Source: Clostridiales bacterium (GTDB lineage Bacteria; Bacillota; Clostridia; Saccharofermentanales; Saccharofermentanaceae). Taken from it: a stretch of 64,000 bases of DNA. The translations under genes were made by a program, and so were the position numbers. The DNA lies in NCBI GenBank assembly GCA_017551625.1, contig JAFZLF010000024.1, forward strand, positions 1-64,000. Direction: 5' to 3'. The notes beneath the pieces are model-generated. The model worked only from the letters and a program-made list of their open reading frames with translations. It was not told the DNA's origin and ran no database searches. This document shows positions 44,867 to 54,848 of the stretch, in pieces (positions within the stretch are counted from its first letter, which is position 1; each line of letters starts with the position of its first letter).

Positions 44867-44891
44867 TCCGACGATCTGGCTGTATATATCA

Positions 44892-44937
44892 GAGGGTGTC
44901 TCGGACTCAAACTAGAAAGGAGACACCTTCTTTTTTG
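44892..44937 (+). terminator. Intrinsic terminator between frr and uppS
   Basis: Stem GGTGTCTC (44895-44902) / GAGACACC (44920-44927) with a 17-base loop, then TTCTTTTTT. The uppS ATG follows only about 12 bases later, so read-through or attenuation must feed the next genes unless another promoter lies in the loop region. Confidence 0.7.
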
Positions 44938-44947
44938 GGAGAAGGAC

Positions 44948-45739
44948 ATGAAAGCAGAAGAATCGAAGTTTTCGATTTTTTCAAAAAGAAAAACGGCGGA
45001 TACGGATCCGGCCGAACTGAAGATCCCGACTCATCTTGCGGTCATCATGGACGGCAACGGAAGGTGGGCGAAGAAGCGTATGCTTCCGCGTTCCGCCGGA
45101 CACCGTGCCGGAGCGGATAACCTCAAGACACTATGTAAGAATTGCGGTCACTATGGGATCAAGTATGTGACCGTCTATGCCTTCTCGACCGAGAACTGGT
45201 CCCGTCCCGAGAGCGAAGTGCATACTCTGATGGAGCTCTTCGTGGAGTACTTCGACCGGTATGATCCGGAGCTCGAAGCAGAAGGGATCCGTGTCCGTTT
45301 TACCGGCGATATCGCTTCACTTCCCCAGAATATCCGGGAAGTCTGCAAGCGCGCGGAAGAGGGAAGTAAACACAGAGACAGAATGACACTGATCGTGGCT
45401 TTTAACTACGGAGGCCGAAGAGAGATCGTGCAGGCCGCGCAGAAACTTGCTGAGAAGGTCGCATCCGGTGAGATACGAAGTGAAGACATCACGGAAGACC
45501 TTTTCGCGCAGCATCTGTATCTGCCGGATGTTCCGGATCCGGATCTGATCATCCGTCCGAGCGGGGAAGAGAGGACCTCGAATTTCCTCGTCTGGGAGGG
45601 AGCTTACTCCGAGCTGTGGTTCTCGGATGTGCTGTGGCCGGATTTCGGCATGAAGGAACTGACCGATGCATTGATCGCATATACCAAGAGAGACCGTCGC
45701 TTCGGCGGCCTTTCGAAAGAGAAGAAGGACGAAGAGTAA
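44948..45739 (+). CDS. uppS: Undecaprenyl diphosphate synthase
   Basis: A 263-residue cis-prenyltransferase making the C55 lipid carrier for wall polymers from farnesyl and isopentenyl diphosphates. Signature HLAVIMDGNGRWAKKR (catalytic Asp35), GHRAGADNL, TVYAFSTENWSRP, NYGGRREI and the C-terminal DPDLIIRPSGEERTSNFL are all present. About 25 extra residues precede the family start. GGGAG lies before the ATG. It begins the uppS-cdsA-dxr-rseP-ispG-polC run and consumes isoprenoid made by Dxr, IspG and IspH encoded in this window. Confidence 0.96.
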   Translation: MKAEESKFSIFSKRKTADTDPAELKIPTHLAVIMDGNGRWAKKRMLPRSAGHRAGADNLKTLCKNCGHYGIKYVTVYAFSTENWSRPESEVHTLMELFVEYFDRYDPELEAEGIRVRFTGDIASLPQNIREVCKRAEEGSKHRDRMTLIVAFNYGGRREIVQAAQKLAEKVASGEIRSEDITEDLFAQHLYLPDVPDPDLIIRPSGEERTSNFLVWEGAYSELWFSDVLWPDFGMKELTDALIAYTKRDRRFGGLSKEKKDEE

Positions 45740-45742
45740 CAG

Positions 45743-46609
45743 ATGAAACAGAGGATCATTACAGGCACCATATTCACGATTGCCGTACTGGCGCTGGTTC
45801 TGCCTGCGTATTATATTCCGGCGATCCTGCTGGTCTTTACGATGATCGTTACCTGTTTTGCGCTCTATGAGATGATCAAGGCCGCGCAGGAGTCCGAGAA
45901 GGAAATGTCTGCTGTGGTAACGATCATCGGAGGTTTCTTAAGTTATCTTCCTCTCGCGATATGGGCGTATAAGGGAACACCCTCTCAGGGATTCACGCTC
46001 TATGCACTCGTTACCTTGATCTATTGTTTTATCACGACGATGATCCCGCCGCTCGTAAAAGAGCATCCGGAGGCGATCCGTTCGGGTTTTGCATCCTCGC
46101 TGATCGTCATGTATATTTCCTTCCCGATCGCATGTACCCATGTCATGATGTTCCTCATCCCTAAGGGCTGGTTCTTCGTGGTGATCGGCCTCTTTGCTCC
46201 GTGGGTATCAGATACCTTTGCCTATTTCAGCGGTTCCTTCTTCGGGAAAACGAAGATCGTCCCGCACATCAGTCCGAAAAAGACATGGGAGGGCTGTATC
46301 GGCGGTGCACTCTTTACTGCGATACTGATGACGCTTTTCTTCGCCTTTGTCATGGTGGATGTCATCGAGGTGAAAATGCCATTCCCGCTTTATGTGACAC
46401 TGGCCTTTGTTTTCGGTTTTGTGCTTTCCTGCGTATCCCAGCTGGGTGACTGGATGGCCTCGAGTATCAAGCGCCTCGTCGGGATCAAAGATTTCGGTAA
46501 TCTCATGCCCGGACATGGTGGTATCATGGACCGTTTTGACAGCGCATTTTTCACGCTTCCCGTCGCACTGGGACTCGCATTCGTGATCCACTGGGGAGGC
46601 GGCGCATGA
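45743..46609 (+). CDS. cdsA: Phosphatidate cytidylyltransferase
   Basis: A 288-residue polytopic membrane enzyme making CDP-diacylglycerol from phosphatidate and CTP. Seven to eight hydrophobic helices are visible. The catalytic C-terminal signature runs from SQLGDWMASSIKR through KDFGNLMPGHGGIMDRFDS, and HISPKKTWEG lies before it. It starts 4 bases after uppS and its stop overlaps the dxr start (ATGA). Confidence 0.95.
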   Translation: MKQRIITGTIFTIAVLALVLPAYYIPAILLVFTMIVTCFALYEMIKAAQESEKEMSAVVTIIGGFLSYLPLAIWAYKGTPSQGFTLYALVTLIYCFITTMIPPLVKEHPEAIRSGFASSLIVMYISFPIACTHVMMFLIPKGWFFVVIGLFAPWVSDTFAYFSGSFFGKTKIVPHISPKKTWEGCIGGALFTAILMTLFFAFVMVDVIEVKMPFPLYVTLAFVFGFVLSCVSQLGDWMASSIKRLVGIKDFGNLMPGHGGIMDRFDSAFFTLPVALGLAFVIHWGGGA

Positions 46610-47772
46610 GGAGCCTGTGTATATTAGGATCTACCGGTTCGATCGGCACACAGACGCTCGAAGTCGTGCGGCATTTCCCGGAAGAATTCCGGGTCATCGC
46701 GATGACGTGTGGTGACAATGTGTCTCTTCTCGCTGAACAGATTAGGGAATTCGCGCCTTCTTTTGTCAGTGTATCTACACAGCAGAAGCGGGAAGAACTC
46801 CTCGGAATTCTGCCTTCGGATACATTCGTCGAGGTGCTATGTGAAGACGAGGGCAATATCGCCTGTGCGACTCTTCCCGAAGTGGACTGCGTCGTGGCGG
46901 CGATGGTCGGCATGCGTGGACTTCCATCTGTCGTAGCGGCGATCCGTGAGGGAAAGGATATCGCGCTTGCAAATAAAGAAACGCTGGTATCCGGCGGTTC
47001 CGTCGTGATGCCGCTCATCCGAAAGAAGAATGTCGCACTCCTGCCTGTCGACTCGGAACACTCCGCGATCTGGCAGTGTCTCATGGGTCAGCCGGAAGGT
47101 TCTCTGAAACGGATCCTTCTCACGGCTTCAGGCGGACCTTTCCGTGGATATAGCCGTGAGCAGCTCGAAGAAGTCACACTCGATGCGGCACTTTCGCACC
47201 CGACATGGAAGATGGGCGGCAAGATCACGATCGACTCGGCCAGCATGATGAACAAGGGGCTCGAGATCATCGAGGCTTCGTGGCTCTTTGATGTTCCGGT
47301 CGATAAGATCGAAGTGGTCGTCCATCCTCAGAGTATCGTGCACTCGATGATCGAACTGTCGGACGGCTCGGTCCTCGGGCAGATGGGATTTCCGAATATG
47401 ATGATGCCGATCCAGGTCGCGCTTATGTATCCGAGAAGGAGTGAGTGTATCGTCAGGCCGTTCTCGCCTTTTGACGAGAAAGCCTGTAATCTCACATTCG
47501 AGAGTGTAGACCGAAAGGTCTTCCGGCTCGTAGATCTCGCGTATCACGCCGGAAGATGCGGCGGTACACTGCCTGTCGCGATGAATGCCGCCAACGAAGC
47601 CATAGTTGCAGAGTTTCTCTCCGGACGCGCTTCCTTCCTCGATATAGAGAGAACAGTCGAGGCAGTCATGAATAAGCACGAGGCCGAAGGTGTGATCGCA
47701 GAGCCTTCGCTTGATGATATCTTCGCCGTGGATGCATGGGCCAGAACGGCGGCAGCTGAACTGAGAAAGTGA
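46606..47772 (+). CDS. dxr: 1-deoxy-D-xylulose 5-phosphate reductoisomerase
   Basis: A 388-residue NADPH enzyme for the first committed MEP-pathway step. The nucleotide-binding GSTGSIGTQTLEVV opens the protein; ANKETLVSGG, PVDSEHSAIWQCL (metal ligands), ILLTASGGPFRG, HPTWKMGGKITIDSASMMNKGLE (split as HPTWKMGGKI, DSASMMNKGLE) and HPQSIVHSM follow, with NAANEAIVAEFL near the end. All expected active-site residues appear intact. Coupled to cdsA by ATGA. Confidence 0.97.
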   Translation: MRSLCILGSTGSIGTQTLEVVRHFPEEFRVIAMTCGDNVSLLAEQIREFAPSFVSVSTQQKREELLGILPSDTFVEVLCEDEGNIACATLPEVDCVVAAMVGMRGLPSVVAAIREGKDIALANKETLVSGGSVVMPLIRKKNVALLPVDSEHSAIWQCLMGQPEGSLKRILLTASGGPFRGYSREQLEEVTLDAALSHPTWKMGGKITIDSASMMNKGLEIIEASWLFDVPVDKIEVVVHPQSIVHSMIELSDGSVLGQMGFPNMMMPIQVALMYPRRSECIVRPFSPFDEKACNLTFESVDRKVFRLVDLAYHAGRCGGTLPVAMNAANEAIVAEFLSGRASFLDIERTVEAVMNKHEAEGVIAEPSLDDIFAVDAWARTAAAELRK

Positions 47773-47788
47773 GGTCGGGAACCGGTAT

Positions 47789-49099
47789 ATGTCTCCTCTT
47801 AGTATCGTCATATGTATATTGGGACTCGGTATCCTGGCTGCCGTTCATGAACTCGGGCACTTCATCGTGGCCAGGCTTCTCAAGATCAAGGTCTATGAGC
47901 TCTCGATCTTCGTCGGTCCGAAACTCTTCTCGTGGAAGAGAAATGATATCGAGTACTACATCCGTATGATCCCTCTGGGCGCGTATGTGCGTTTCTCGGA
48001 GATCGACGAAGAGACCGGGGAGCTGCTCGACGATAACCCGGAGAATCTCATCAATCAGGCCAGATGGAAGAGACTCCTGGTTTCGCTGGCCGGGCCATTC
48101 ATGAACATCATCCTCGGTGTCATTATCTTCATGATCTGTTTCTCCAATTTCGGTTTTCTGGCGCTGCATCAGGACGTTGTCGTTCCGGGGACGCAGGTGG
48201 CGGCTACGAGGATCGAGATGGGTGATACGATACTTAAGATGAACGGACAGACGGTATTCTGCCAGATGGATCTCTCGTATTACTTAAGCCAGCTCAGTAA
48301 TGTGGATACGATCGAACTTCAGATGAGATCGGCCAGAACCGGCGAGAAATACGATGTCACGCTGGTACCGGAGATCACGGATCAGTATATGCTCGGCATC
48401 ACGCATTACGCAGAACTCGATGAAAACGGCGGCTGGAAAGTGACCTATGTGGATCCCGAGCAGAATGACGGCCAGCCGATGATCAAAGAAGGGGACTCGA
48501 TCCTGTCAGTTGACGGTGTCTCCGTTTCCGATCCGGAGATCACGAATGTAGTGAGGGAATCCGGCGGACAGCCACTGTCTATCCGACTGATCCGTGATGG
48601 TCAGGAGCAGTCGCTGGAGATGAAGGCGATCATGGTCAAGAGTTCGAACCTTCGCGGTATCTATCTGCAGGACGGGAAGGGCTTTATGGAGTGTTTCCGT
48701 GAAGCGCTGGTGTTCCCGATCTCGTTCATACGGATCTCGATCGATTCACTGGCTCAGGTCTTTGCCGGCAAGGTGCCTGCCTATGATGTCGTTTCCGGTC
48801 CGGTAGGCATCGCTTCGGTCGTTTCTGAAGTGGTCGATGCGCCGAAGGTGGAAAGCTCGGAGAAGACCGAGATGCTCCTTCTGCTGGCCGGCGGCATCTC
48901 GACAGGACTTGCATTTACGAATCTGCTCCCGATACCGGGACTTGACGGGAATGCCATCGTACTGACAGTAGTCGAGATGGTCAGGGGAAAGAAGCTCTCC
49001 AGAAAATCGGAACAGGTCATCAACGTGATCGGTTTTGTCGCGATCGTCGCGCTGGTGATATTTGCGCTGGTATCGGATATTATGAGACTTACGAGGTGA
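47789..49099 (+). CDS. rseP: RseP/RasP-type site-2 protease with PDZ domain
   Basis: A 436-residue intramembrane zinc protease. The first helix has HELGH (AAVHELGHFIVARLL), followed by GPKLFSW and GAYVRF. A PDZ-like domain lies at about 215-290 (EGDSILSVDGVSVSD), and the third zinc ligand is in NLLPIPGLDGN on a later helix. The external stretch between helix 2 and the PDZ motif is longer than in some homologues, suggesting a second, weaker PDZ copy at about 125-200. In Firmicutes such enzymes cleave anti-sigma factors and signal-peptide remnants. It follows dxr by 16 bases with GAGGT upstream. Confidence 0.93.
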   Translation: MSPLSIVICILGLGILAAVHELGHFIVARLLKIKVYELSIFVGPKLFSWKRNDIEYYIRMIPLGAYVRFSEIDEETGELLDDNPENLINQARWKRLLVSLAGPFMNIILGVIIFMICFSNFGFLALHQDVVVPGTQVAATRIEMGDTILKMNGQTVFCQMDLSYYLSQLSNVDTIELQMRSARTGEKYDVTLVPEITDQYMLGITHYAELDENGGWKVTYVDPEQNDGQPMIKEGDSILSVDGVSVSDPEITNVVRESGGQPLSIRLIRDGQEQSLEMKAIMVKSSNLRGIYLQDGKGFMECFREALVFPISFIRISIDSLAQVFAGKVPAYDVVSGPVGIASVVSEVVDAPKVESSEKTEMLLLLAGGISTGLAFTNLLPIPGLDGNAIVLTVVEMVRGKKLSRKSEQVINVIGFVAIVALVIFALVSDIMRLTR

Positions 49100-49105
49100 C
49101 AGCAT

Positions 49106-50176
49106 ATGATCGAGCGTTTCAAGACCAGAAAAGTATATGTCGGTGAGGTTGCTGTCGGCGGGGATGCGCCTGTGGCCATCCAGTCGATGAATAATACCGA
49201 TACGAGGGATGTGGAAGCGACGGTAAGACAGATCGAGGAACTGGCAGCGTGCGGATGTGATATTACGCGTGTAGCTGTCCTCAATATGGAAGCGGCCGAG
49301 GCGATCTCGGAGATCGTCAAGAGAAGTCCGATCCCGGTTGTCGCGGATATTCATTTTGATTACCGTCTGGCGCTTGAAGCCATAAGAAACGGCGCGGCGA
49401 AGATCCGGATCAATCCCGGCAATATCGGCGGGATGGACCGAGTCCGCGCGGTCGCGGAACTGGCCAAAGAACGCCATATCCCGATCCGTGTAGGTGTCAA
49501 TTCAGGATCGATCGGCAAGGATATGCTCGATAGGTATGGAGGCGTTAACGCGGACTCTCTTTCCGCAAGTGCCGGCTCTTCCATACAGATCCTGGAGCAG
49601 TGCGGTTTTGAGGATATCGTGGTCAGTATGAAATCTTCGGATCCGCTTCTGACGGTAGAGAGCTACCGGCGGCTCCGTGATCAGGTGCCCTATCCTTTCC
49701 ATGTAGGTGTGACGGAGGCCGGAACACTTCGGGAAGGAATCATCAGGAGCAGTGTCGGGATCGGTGCCCTGCTCTCGGAGGGCATCGGTGACACCATCCG
49801 TGTCAGTCTCACGGATGAACCGAAAGAGGAAGTCTATGCTGCGATCTCGATCCTTCGCGCACTGGGATTGCGCAAGGGCGGCATGCGGCTGGTCTCGTGT
49901 CCGACGTGCGGTCGTACGATGGTGCCGCTTATCGAGGTCGCGAAAGAGGTCGAGAGCCGGATCCGGGATCTTCCTTATGATATGACTGTAGCCGTGATGG
50001 GATGCGCGGTAAACGGACCGGGTGAGGCCAGAGAAGCGGATGTCGGTATCGCCGGAGGCGTCGATGAATTCCTGCTTTTCAGGAAGGGTGAGCCGATCGG
50101 CAAAGTACCGAAAGACCGGGCCGTAGATGAACTGATCCGAACGATCATAGAAATGAACAGTGCCAAGAACGGTTGA
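49106..50176 (+). CDS. ispG: 4-hydroxy-3-methylbut-2-en-1-yl diphosphate synthase
   Basis: A 356-residue iron-sulfur enzyme for the sixth MEP-pathway step. The TIM-barrel part has VAIQSMNNTDTRDVEAT, VADIHFDYRLALEA, KIRINPGNIGG and GVNSGSIG; the cluster domain has SCPTCGRT (two Cys) and GCAVNGPGEA (third Cys). The deazaflavin/long insert of plant forms is absent. It starts 6 bases after rseP and its stop overlaps by a few bases a TTG-initiated frame that I did not accept as the polC start. Confidence 0.96.
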   Translation: MIERFKTRKVYVGEVAVGGDAPVAIQSMNNTDTRDVEATVRQIEELAACGCDITRVAVLNMEAAEAISEIVKRSPIPVVADIHFDYRLALEAIRNGAAKIRINPGNIGGMDRVRAVAELAKERHIPIRVGVNSGSIGKDMLDRYGGVNADSLSASAGSSIQILEQCGFEDIVVSMKSSDPLLTVESYRRLRDQVPYPFHVGVTEAGTLREGIIRSSVGIGALLSEGIGDTIRVSLTDEPKEEVYAAISILRALGLRKGGMRLVSCPTCGRTMVPLIEVAKEVESRIRDLPYDMTVAVMGCAVNGPGEAREADVGIAGGVDEFLLFRKGEPIGKVPKDRAVDELIRTIIEMNSAKNG

Positions 50177-50208
50177 CCGCTAAAGGTCAATGGAAGGATA
50201 CGATAAAG

Positions 50209-53200
50209 ATGACTTTGTATGAGTTTGTCAGACAGGCTTCTCCGGATGAAAATCTGGCGAAGGCGGCTCTGGCTGTACCCGGTGACGTAAATGAGGTGCG
50301 CGTCAGTGAGGATTCGTCAGGAATAGAGCTTTCACTGACACTTACTGCGCCGATTCTCGATGACCAGGCTATGATCAATCTGGAGATGAATATAAGGAGA
50401 GCGCTCTCGCTTTCGCATGTCCGCATTTATATCGTGAACATGGGAAGCGATCATGGACTTCGCTCTATTCCGGCGGCATTGAACTGGGTTTATTGGGTCA
50501 TGAGGCAGAAGACCAGTTTCGGCCGGAGTGTCGAGAGCATACGCGGAGATAGTAAAGAGATCCATATCATCATGAAAGAAGAGACCAAGCGTGAGGAGAA
50601 GGATTCCATCATCTTCTTTCTTAATGGTTTTATGAACACTTACCTCGAAAACGATTGGGATCCGGTCATTACGTTTGAAAAACATGAAGAAGTCCTTGCT
50701 GATCCGGATTATTTCCTAAATCAGATGAAAGAACGGGCCCGTAAGATGGCGAAACACTCTCTGGATACCGTTATGCCCTCTGACAAGGAAGAGTCAGGAA
50801 CGAAAAAGAAAAAGTCCGGAAAGAAAGAGACTACGGATAATGCGGATCTGGATAAGAATTCGTGGGAGTATAAGTCCGCTGTCGAGAAAGATACGATCAA
50901 GAAAGAAAAGAAAAGCAGTGCAGGTACTGCGCAAAAAAGGCGCACCGTTACCTCTGAAGATAACGAGAAGCGGATCTGGGGCATGATCTCCATGGATGCC
51001 AAGAAGTATAAGATCCGGGATGCGATAGATAAGGTCGAGGACGGATCTCTTACCGATGACGCGTTTGTGCGTCTGGAAGGCGAGATCAAACTCCTGGATG
51101 GCCAGCGACTAGTCGGCCCGAACAAGAACAAGGTCCTGTTCAAGTTCTACCTGACCGATTCCTCTTATAGTATCGAGTGTGTGGCATTTCCGTCGGCGAA
51201 GGATGCAGATGTTCTGAATAAGATGTACGGAAAAGGCGGATATATCGGTATCTATACCCAGGTCAAGGTCAACAGCTTTGACCGCCAGATCACCGCCTCG
51301 CCTCGCGGGTTCTACGCGGCGGAACCGCCGAAGAAGAGAAAAGACCTCGCAGAGGTAAAGCGGATCGAGCTTCATGCCCACACGAAGATGAGTGAGAAGG
51401 ATGCAGTGATCGAGCCGAAGGATCTTATCAAGACGGCGTTTAAGATGGGACATCCCGCCTGCGCGATCACGGACCACGGTGTCGTTCAGGGATTTAACGA
51501 CGCCTACAGTGCTTATAAAGACTGTAAGAAAAGTGAAGGAGGCTCCGAATTCAAACTGATCTTCGGCATGGAGGGGTATCTGGTCGACGACGGAAACTGC
51601 ATCGCCTATCACGTGCCCGAAGGAGAGGATATCCCGCTCGATTCTTTTGTTGCGATCGACGTGGAAACGACCGGACTCGACTGCACCCGTGAGGGGCTCC
51701 TCGAGATCGCCGCGATCCGCTATACAAAGGATGAAAACGGCGAATATCAGGAGACGGATGTCTTCACGACGATGGTCGCCCCGGGGGTTCCGATCTCAGA
51801 GAAAGCCCGCGAAATGACGGGGATCACTGAGGAGATGATCGACGGAGCGCCGGCTCCTTTTGACGCGGTTACGAAACTTGCGGCTTTTCTCAATGAAAAC
51901 GATGTTCTGGTCGGCCATAATATCTTCTTTGATATGGGTTTTATCCGTGAAGCCGGATTTATGATCGATATCGAGCAGCTCGACGAGGAGAAGCATCACC
52001 CGTACCGGGTGAAGTTTTACCAATCAGAGATCGATACAGTCTCGGCAGTGACATACCTCTATCCGGAGATGGAGAAACATGGTCTCGTCGATGCTTGCGA
52101 GTATCTCGGGATCAATATCGGGAATCACCACCGCGCGATGGATGATGCGCGTGCCAGCGCGAAGATCCTCCTGCGCTGTATCTCGGACTTCGGATTTACG
52201 ACCTGCCGGCAGATGAACGATCGTGTCGGACTTCTTTCAAAAGAAGAAGTCACGAAGCGAAAGACTCCTTCGTACCATATTATTTTCCTCGTGAAAGACA
52301 CTCTGGGACTATATAACCTCTACCGTATCGTCTCGGAAGGTCATACCGAGTATTTCAGCATGCGTCCGCGTATACCGAAGTCCGAGGTGATGTACCTCAA
52401 TGCCGGTATCATCGTCGGAGGCGCCTGCGAGCGTGGTCAGATTTTCCGAACGGTACATAAGGCCTATGTTGAGAACGGTAACGATTTAGAGAAGACTGTC
52501 GCCGCCCTTACGGAAGATAAGGCCTTCAAGAGGATGATCCGCCTCTACGATTACTTCGAGATCCAGCCGATCTGCAATAACGAATTCTATCTTCGTGACG
52601 AAGAGTCGGGCCTTACGACGAAGGAGGACCTGATCAATCTCAACGTCATCATCGACAGGATGGCGCAGGTTTACGGCAAGCCCTGCTGTGCGACGACAGA
52701 CGCCCACTTCCTCGAGAAAAAGGATGGCGAGTTCCGAAAGTATATGCTCATGGATATGGGCTTTAAGGATGCGGAACTGCAGAGTGATCTGTATTTCCGT
52801 ACCACGGATGAGATGCTCGAGGAGTTCTCGTATCTTGGTCAGGAACGCGCGGAGGAAGTTGTCATCTATAATCCGAGACGCGTCGCTGAGCCGATCCGCT
52901 CCGATATCAAACCGTTCCCGGACGGCACATATCCGCCGGTCATCAAGTCGGCTCCGGATGATCTTCGTGCGATCGTGTATAAGACCATGCACGAGATGTA
53001 CGAACATGAGGGACAGGTACCGGAGATCGTTTCTGCCCGCGTGGAAAAAGAACTGAACAGTATCATCGGTAACGGATACTCGATCATGTACTACATCGCC
53101 TATAAACTCGTAAATAAGTCCAACTCGGACGGCTATATCGTCGGTTCCCGTGGATCGGTCGGCTCGTCTCTGGTCGCGACTTTCTCCGGTATCTCGGAGG

Positions 53201-54828
53201 TCAATCCTCTTGCGCCCCACAGAAGATGCCCGAAGTGCAAATACTCGGCTTTCGACCTTACGGGTACTTATGGTTCGGGTTATGACTTGCCTCTGGAGCC
53301 GTGTCCGAAGTGCGGCACTATGATGATCTCCGACGGCCAGGATATCCCTTTCGAGACCTTCCTCGGATTTAAGGGCGATAAACAGCCGGATATCGATCTT
53401 AATTTCTCCGGTGAATACCAGCCGCGCGCTCATAAATATGTAGAAGAACTATTCGGAAGTCATCACACTTTCCGTGCCGGCACGATCGGATGCTATGCCG
53501 AGAAGAATGCCATCGCGCTCATCAAGAACTGCTCGGAGATCCGCGGCGAGACGCTGACGAATGCCGAGATCAACAGAAGAGCGACAGGCCTCGTCGGTGT
53601 CAAGAGAACGACCGGCCAGCATCCGGGCGGTATCGTCGTTCTACCGAAAGAGATGGACATCTATGAGTTTACTCCGGTACAGCATCCGGCGAATAAACTC
53701 GACTGCGGTATCATCACGACACACTATGACTTCAATGCTCTGCACGATACGATCCTCAAGCTCGATATTCTCGGTCATGATGATCCGACGATGATCCGCA
53801 TGCTCGAGGACCTGACCGGTGTAAACTGCCACGATATTCCGATCCCGGACCCGAAGGTCATGTCGCTCTTTACCTCAACTGAGGCGCTCGGCATCCCGGA
53901 TGGCACATCTCCGGCCGGCGCGGCGACGCTCGGCCTTCCGGAGCTCGGAACCAGAATGGCGCGAGACATGATCAAAGAAACGCAGCCTTCCCAGTTCTAC
54001 GATCTCGTACAGCTCATGGGCCTTTCCCATGGTACCGACGTATGGAACGGTAATGCCCAGGATCTCATCCGTGATGGTATCTGTACACTGAATACTGTTA
54101 TCGGTTGCCGTGACAGTATCATGACACAGCTTATCTACTGGCACGTGCCGAATGCCGACGCCTTCCAGATCATGGAGAAGGTCCGTAAAGGTAAGGGCCT
54201 TACGCCTGAACACGAGGCGATCATGCGCGAGAATAATGTACCGGACTGGTATATCGATTCGTGTAAGAAGATCAAGTACATGTTCCCGAAGGCACACGCC
54301 GCCGCGTATGCGATCTCGGCTATGCGTATCGCGTGGTATAAGGTGAACTTCCCGGAGGAATATTACTGTGCATTCTTCACGATCCGTGCGGATGAATTTG
54401 ACGGGGATCTGCTGTGTAAGGGCACGCAGTTTGTCACCGCGAAGCGTGAGGCGCTCGGTGATGGTCTCTCCAAGAGAAAACCAAATGAAAAAGCGCTTTA
54501 CTATCTGTGTGAGCTGGTCGAGGAGATGTATCTGCGCGGGATCGAGTTCGTCCCGTACGATCTGTATAAATCGGATGCCGTGAAGTTTATCAAGCTCGAA
54601 AAGGGTAAGATCCTGCCACCGTTTAATGTCATCGAATCCATCAGCACTTCGATGGGCGAGGGCATCGTGAAAGCAAGAAATGAACGTCCGTTCAGTACAC
54701 AGGAAGACCTGCAGCAGAGAGCTCACTTAGGTCCGTCGGCGATGGAGAAACTCGAGAAAGAGGGCCTGCTGAAGGGACTCCCGAGATCCAGACAGATCGA
54801 TCTTTTTGATCTGATGAATCCCGGCTGA
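50209..54828 (+). CDS. polC: DNA polymerase III alpha subunit, Gram-positive PolC type
   Basis: A 1539-residue replicative polymerase. The start at 50209 follows GGAAGGA; a TTG start inside ispG is less likely. Order: N-terminal domain (1-190), a charged Lys/Ser linker (about 195-255), OB fold (about 270-375), PHP domain (ELHAHT at about 387, ITDHGVVQG) interrupted by the 3'-5' exonuclease domain (IDVETTGLD with Asp484/Glu486, GHNIFFDMGF, HHRAMDDARA), then palm (GSRGSVGSS; PDIDLNFSGEY with Asp1061/1063), fingers and thumb. A zinc-type CPKC...CPKC pair lies near 1000-1035. It is about 100 residues longer than Bacillus PolC, mostly in the linker. Confidence 0.96.
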   Translation: MTLYEFVRQASPDENLAKAALAVPGDVNEVRVSEDSSGIELSLTLTAPILDDQAMINLEMNIRRALSLSHVRIYIVNMGSDHGLRSIPAALNWVYWVMRQKTSFGRSVESIRGDSKEIHIIMKEETKREEKDSIIFFLNGFMNTYLENDWDPVITFEKHEEVLADPDYFLNQMKERARKMAKHSLDTVMPSDKEESGTKKKKSGKKETTDNADLDKNSWEYKSAVEKDTIKKEKKSSAGTAQKRRTVTSEDNEKRIWGMISMDAKKYKIRDAIDKVEDGSLTDDAFVRLEGEIKLLDGQRLVGPNKNKVLFKFYLTDSSYSIECVAFPSAKDADVLNKMYGKGGYIGIYTQVKVNSFDRQITASPRGFYAAEPPKKRKDLAEVKRIELHAHTKMSEKDAVIEPKDLIKTAFKMGHPACAITDHGVVQGFNDAYSAYKDCKKSEGGSEFKLIFGMEGYLVDDGNCIAYHVPEGEDIPLDSFVAIDVETTGLDCTREGLLEIAAIRYTKDENGEYQETDVFTTMVAPGVPISEKAREMTGITEEMIDGAPAPFDAVTKLAAFLNENDVLVGHNIFFDMGFIREAGFMIDIEQLDEEKHHPYRVKFYQSEIDTVSAVTYLYPEMEKHGLVDACEYLGINIGNHHRAMDDARASAKILLRCISDFGFTTCRQMNDRVGLLSKEEVTKRKTPSYHIIFLVKDTLGLYNLYRIVSEGHTEYFSMRPRIPKSEVMYLNAGIIVGGACERGQIFRTVHKAYVENGNDLEKTVAALTEDKAFKRMIRLYDYFEIQPICNNEFYLRDEESGLTTKEDLINLNVIIDRMAQVYGKPCCATTDAHFLEKKDGEFRKYMLMDMGFKDAELQSDLYFRTTDEMLEEFSYLGQERAEEVVIYNPRRVAEPIRSDIKPFPDGTYPPVIKSAPDDLRAIVYKTMHEMYEHEGQVPEIVSARVEKELNSIIGNGYSIMYYIAYKLVNKSNSDGYIVGSRGSVGSSLVATFSGISEVNPLAPHRRCPKCKYSAFDLTGTYGSGYDLPLEPCPKCGTMMISDGQDIPFETFLGFKGDKQPDIDLNFSGEYQPRAHKYVEELFGSHHTFRAGTIGCYAEKNAIALIKNCSEIRGETLTNAEINRRATGLVGVKRTTGQHPGGIVVLPKEMDIYEFTPVQHPANKLDCGIITTHYDFNALHDTILKLDILGHDDPTMIRMLEDLTGVNCHDIPIPDPKVMSLFTSTEALGIPDGTSPAGAATLGLPELGTRMARDMIKETQPSQFYDLVQLMGLSHGTDVWNGNAQDLIRDGICTLNTVIGCRDSIMTQLIYWHVPNADAFQIMEKVRKGKGLTPEHEAIMRENNVPDWYIDSCKKIKYMFPKAHAAAYAISAMRIAWYKVNFPEEYYCAFFTIRADEFDGDLLCKGTQFVTAKREALGDGLSKRKPNEKALYYLCELVEEMYLRGIEFVPYDLYKSDAVKFIKLEKGKILPPFNVIESISTSMGEGIVKARNERPFSTQEDLQQRAHLGPSAMEKLEKEGLLKGLPRSRQIDLFDLMNPG

Positions 54829-54848
54829 TCCGAAAGAAGGTGAAAAGT

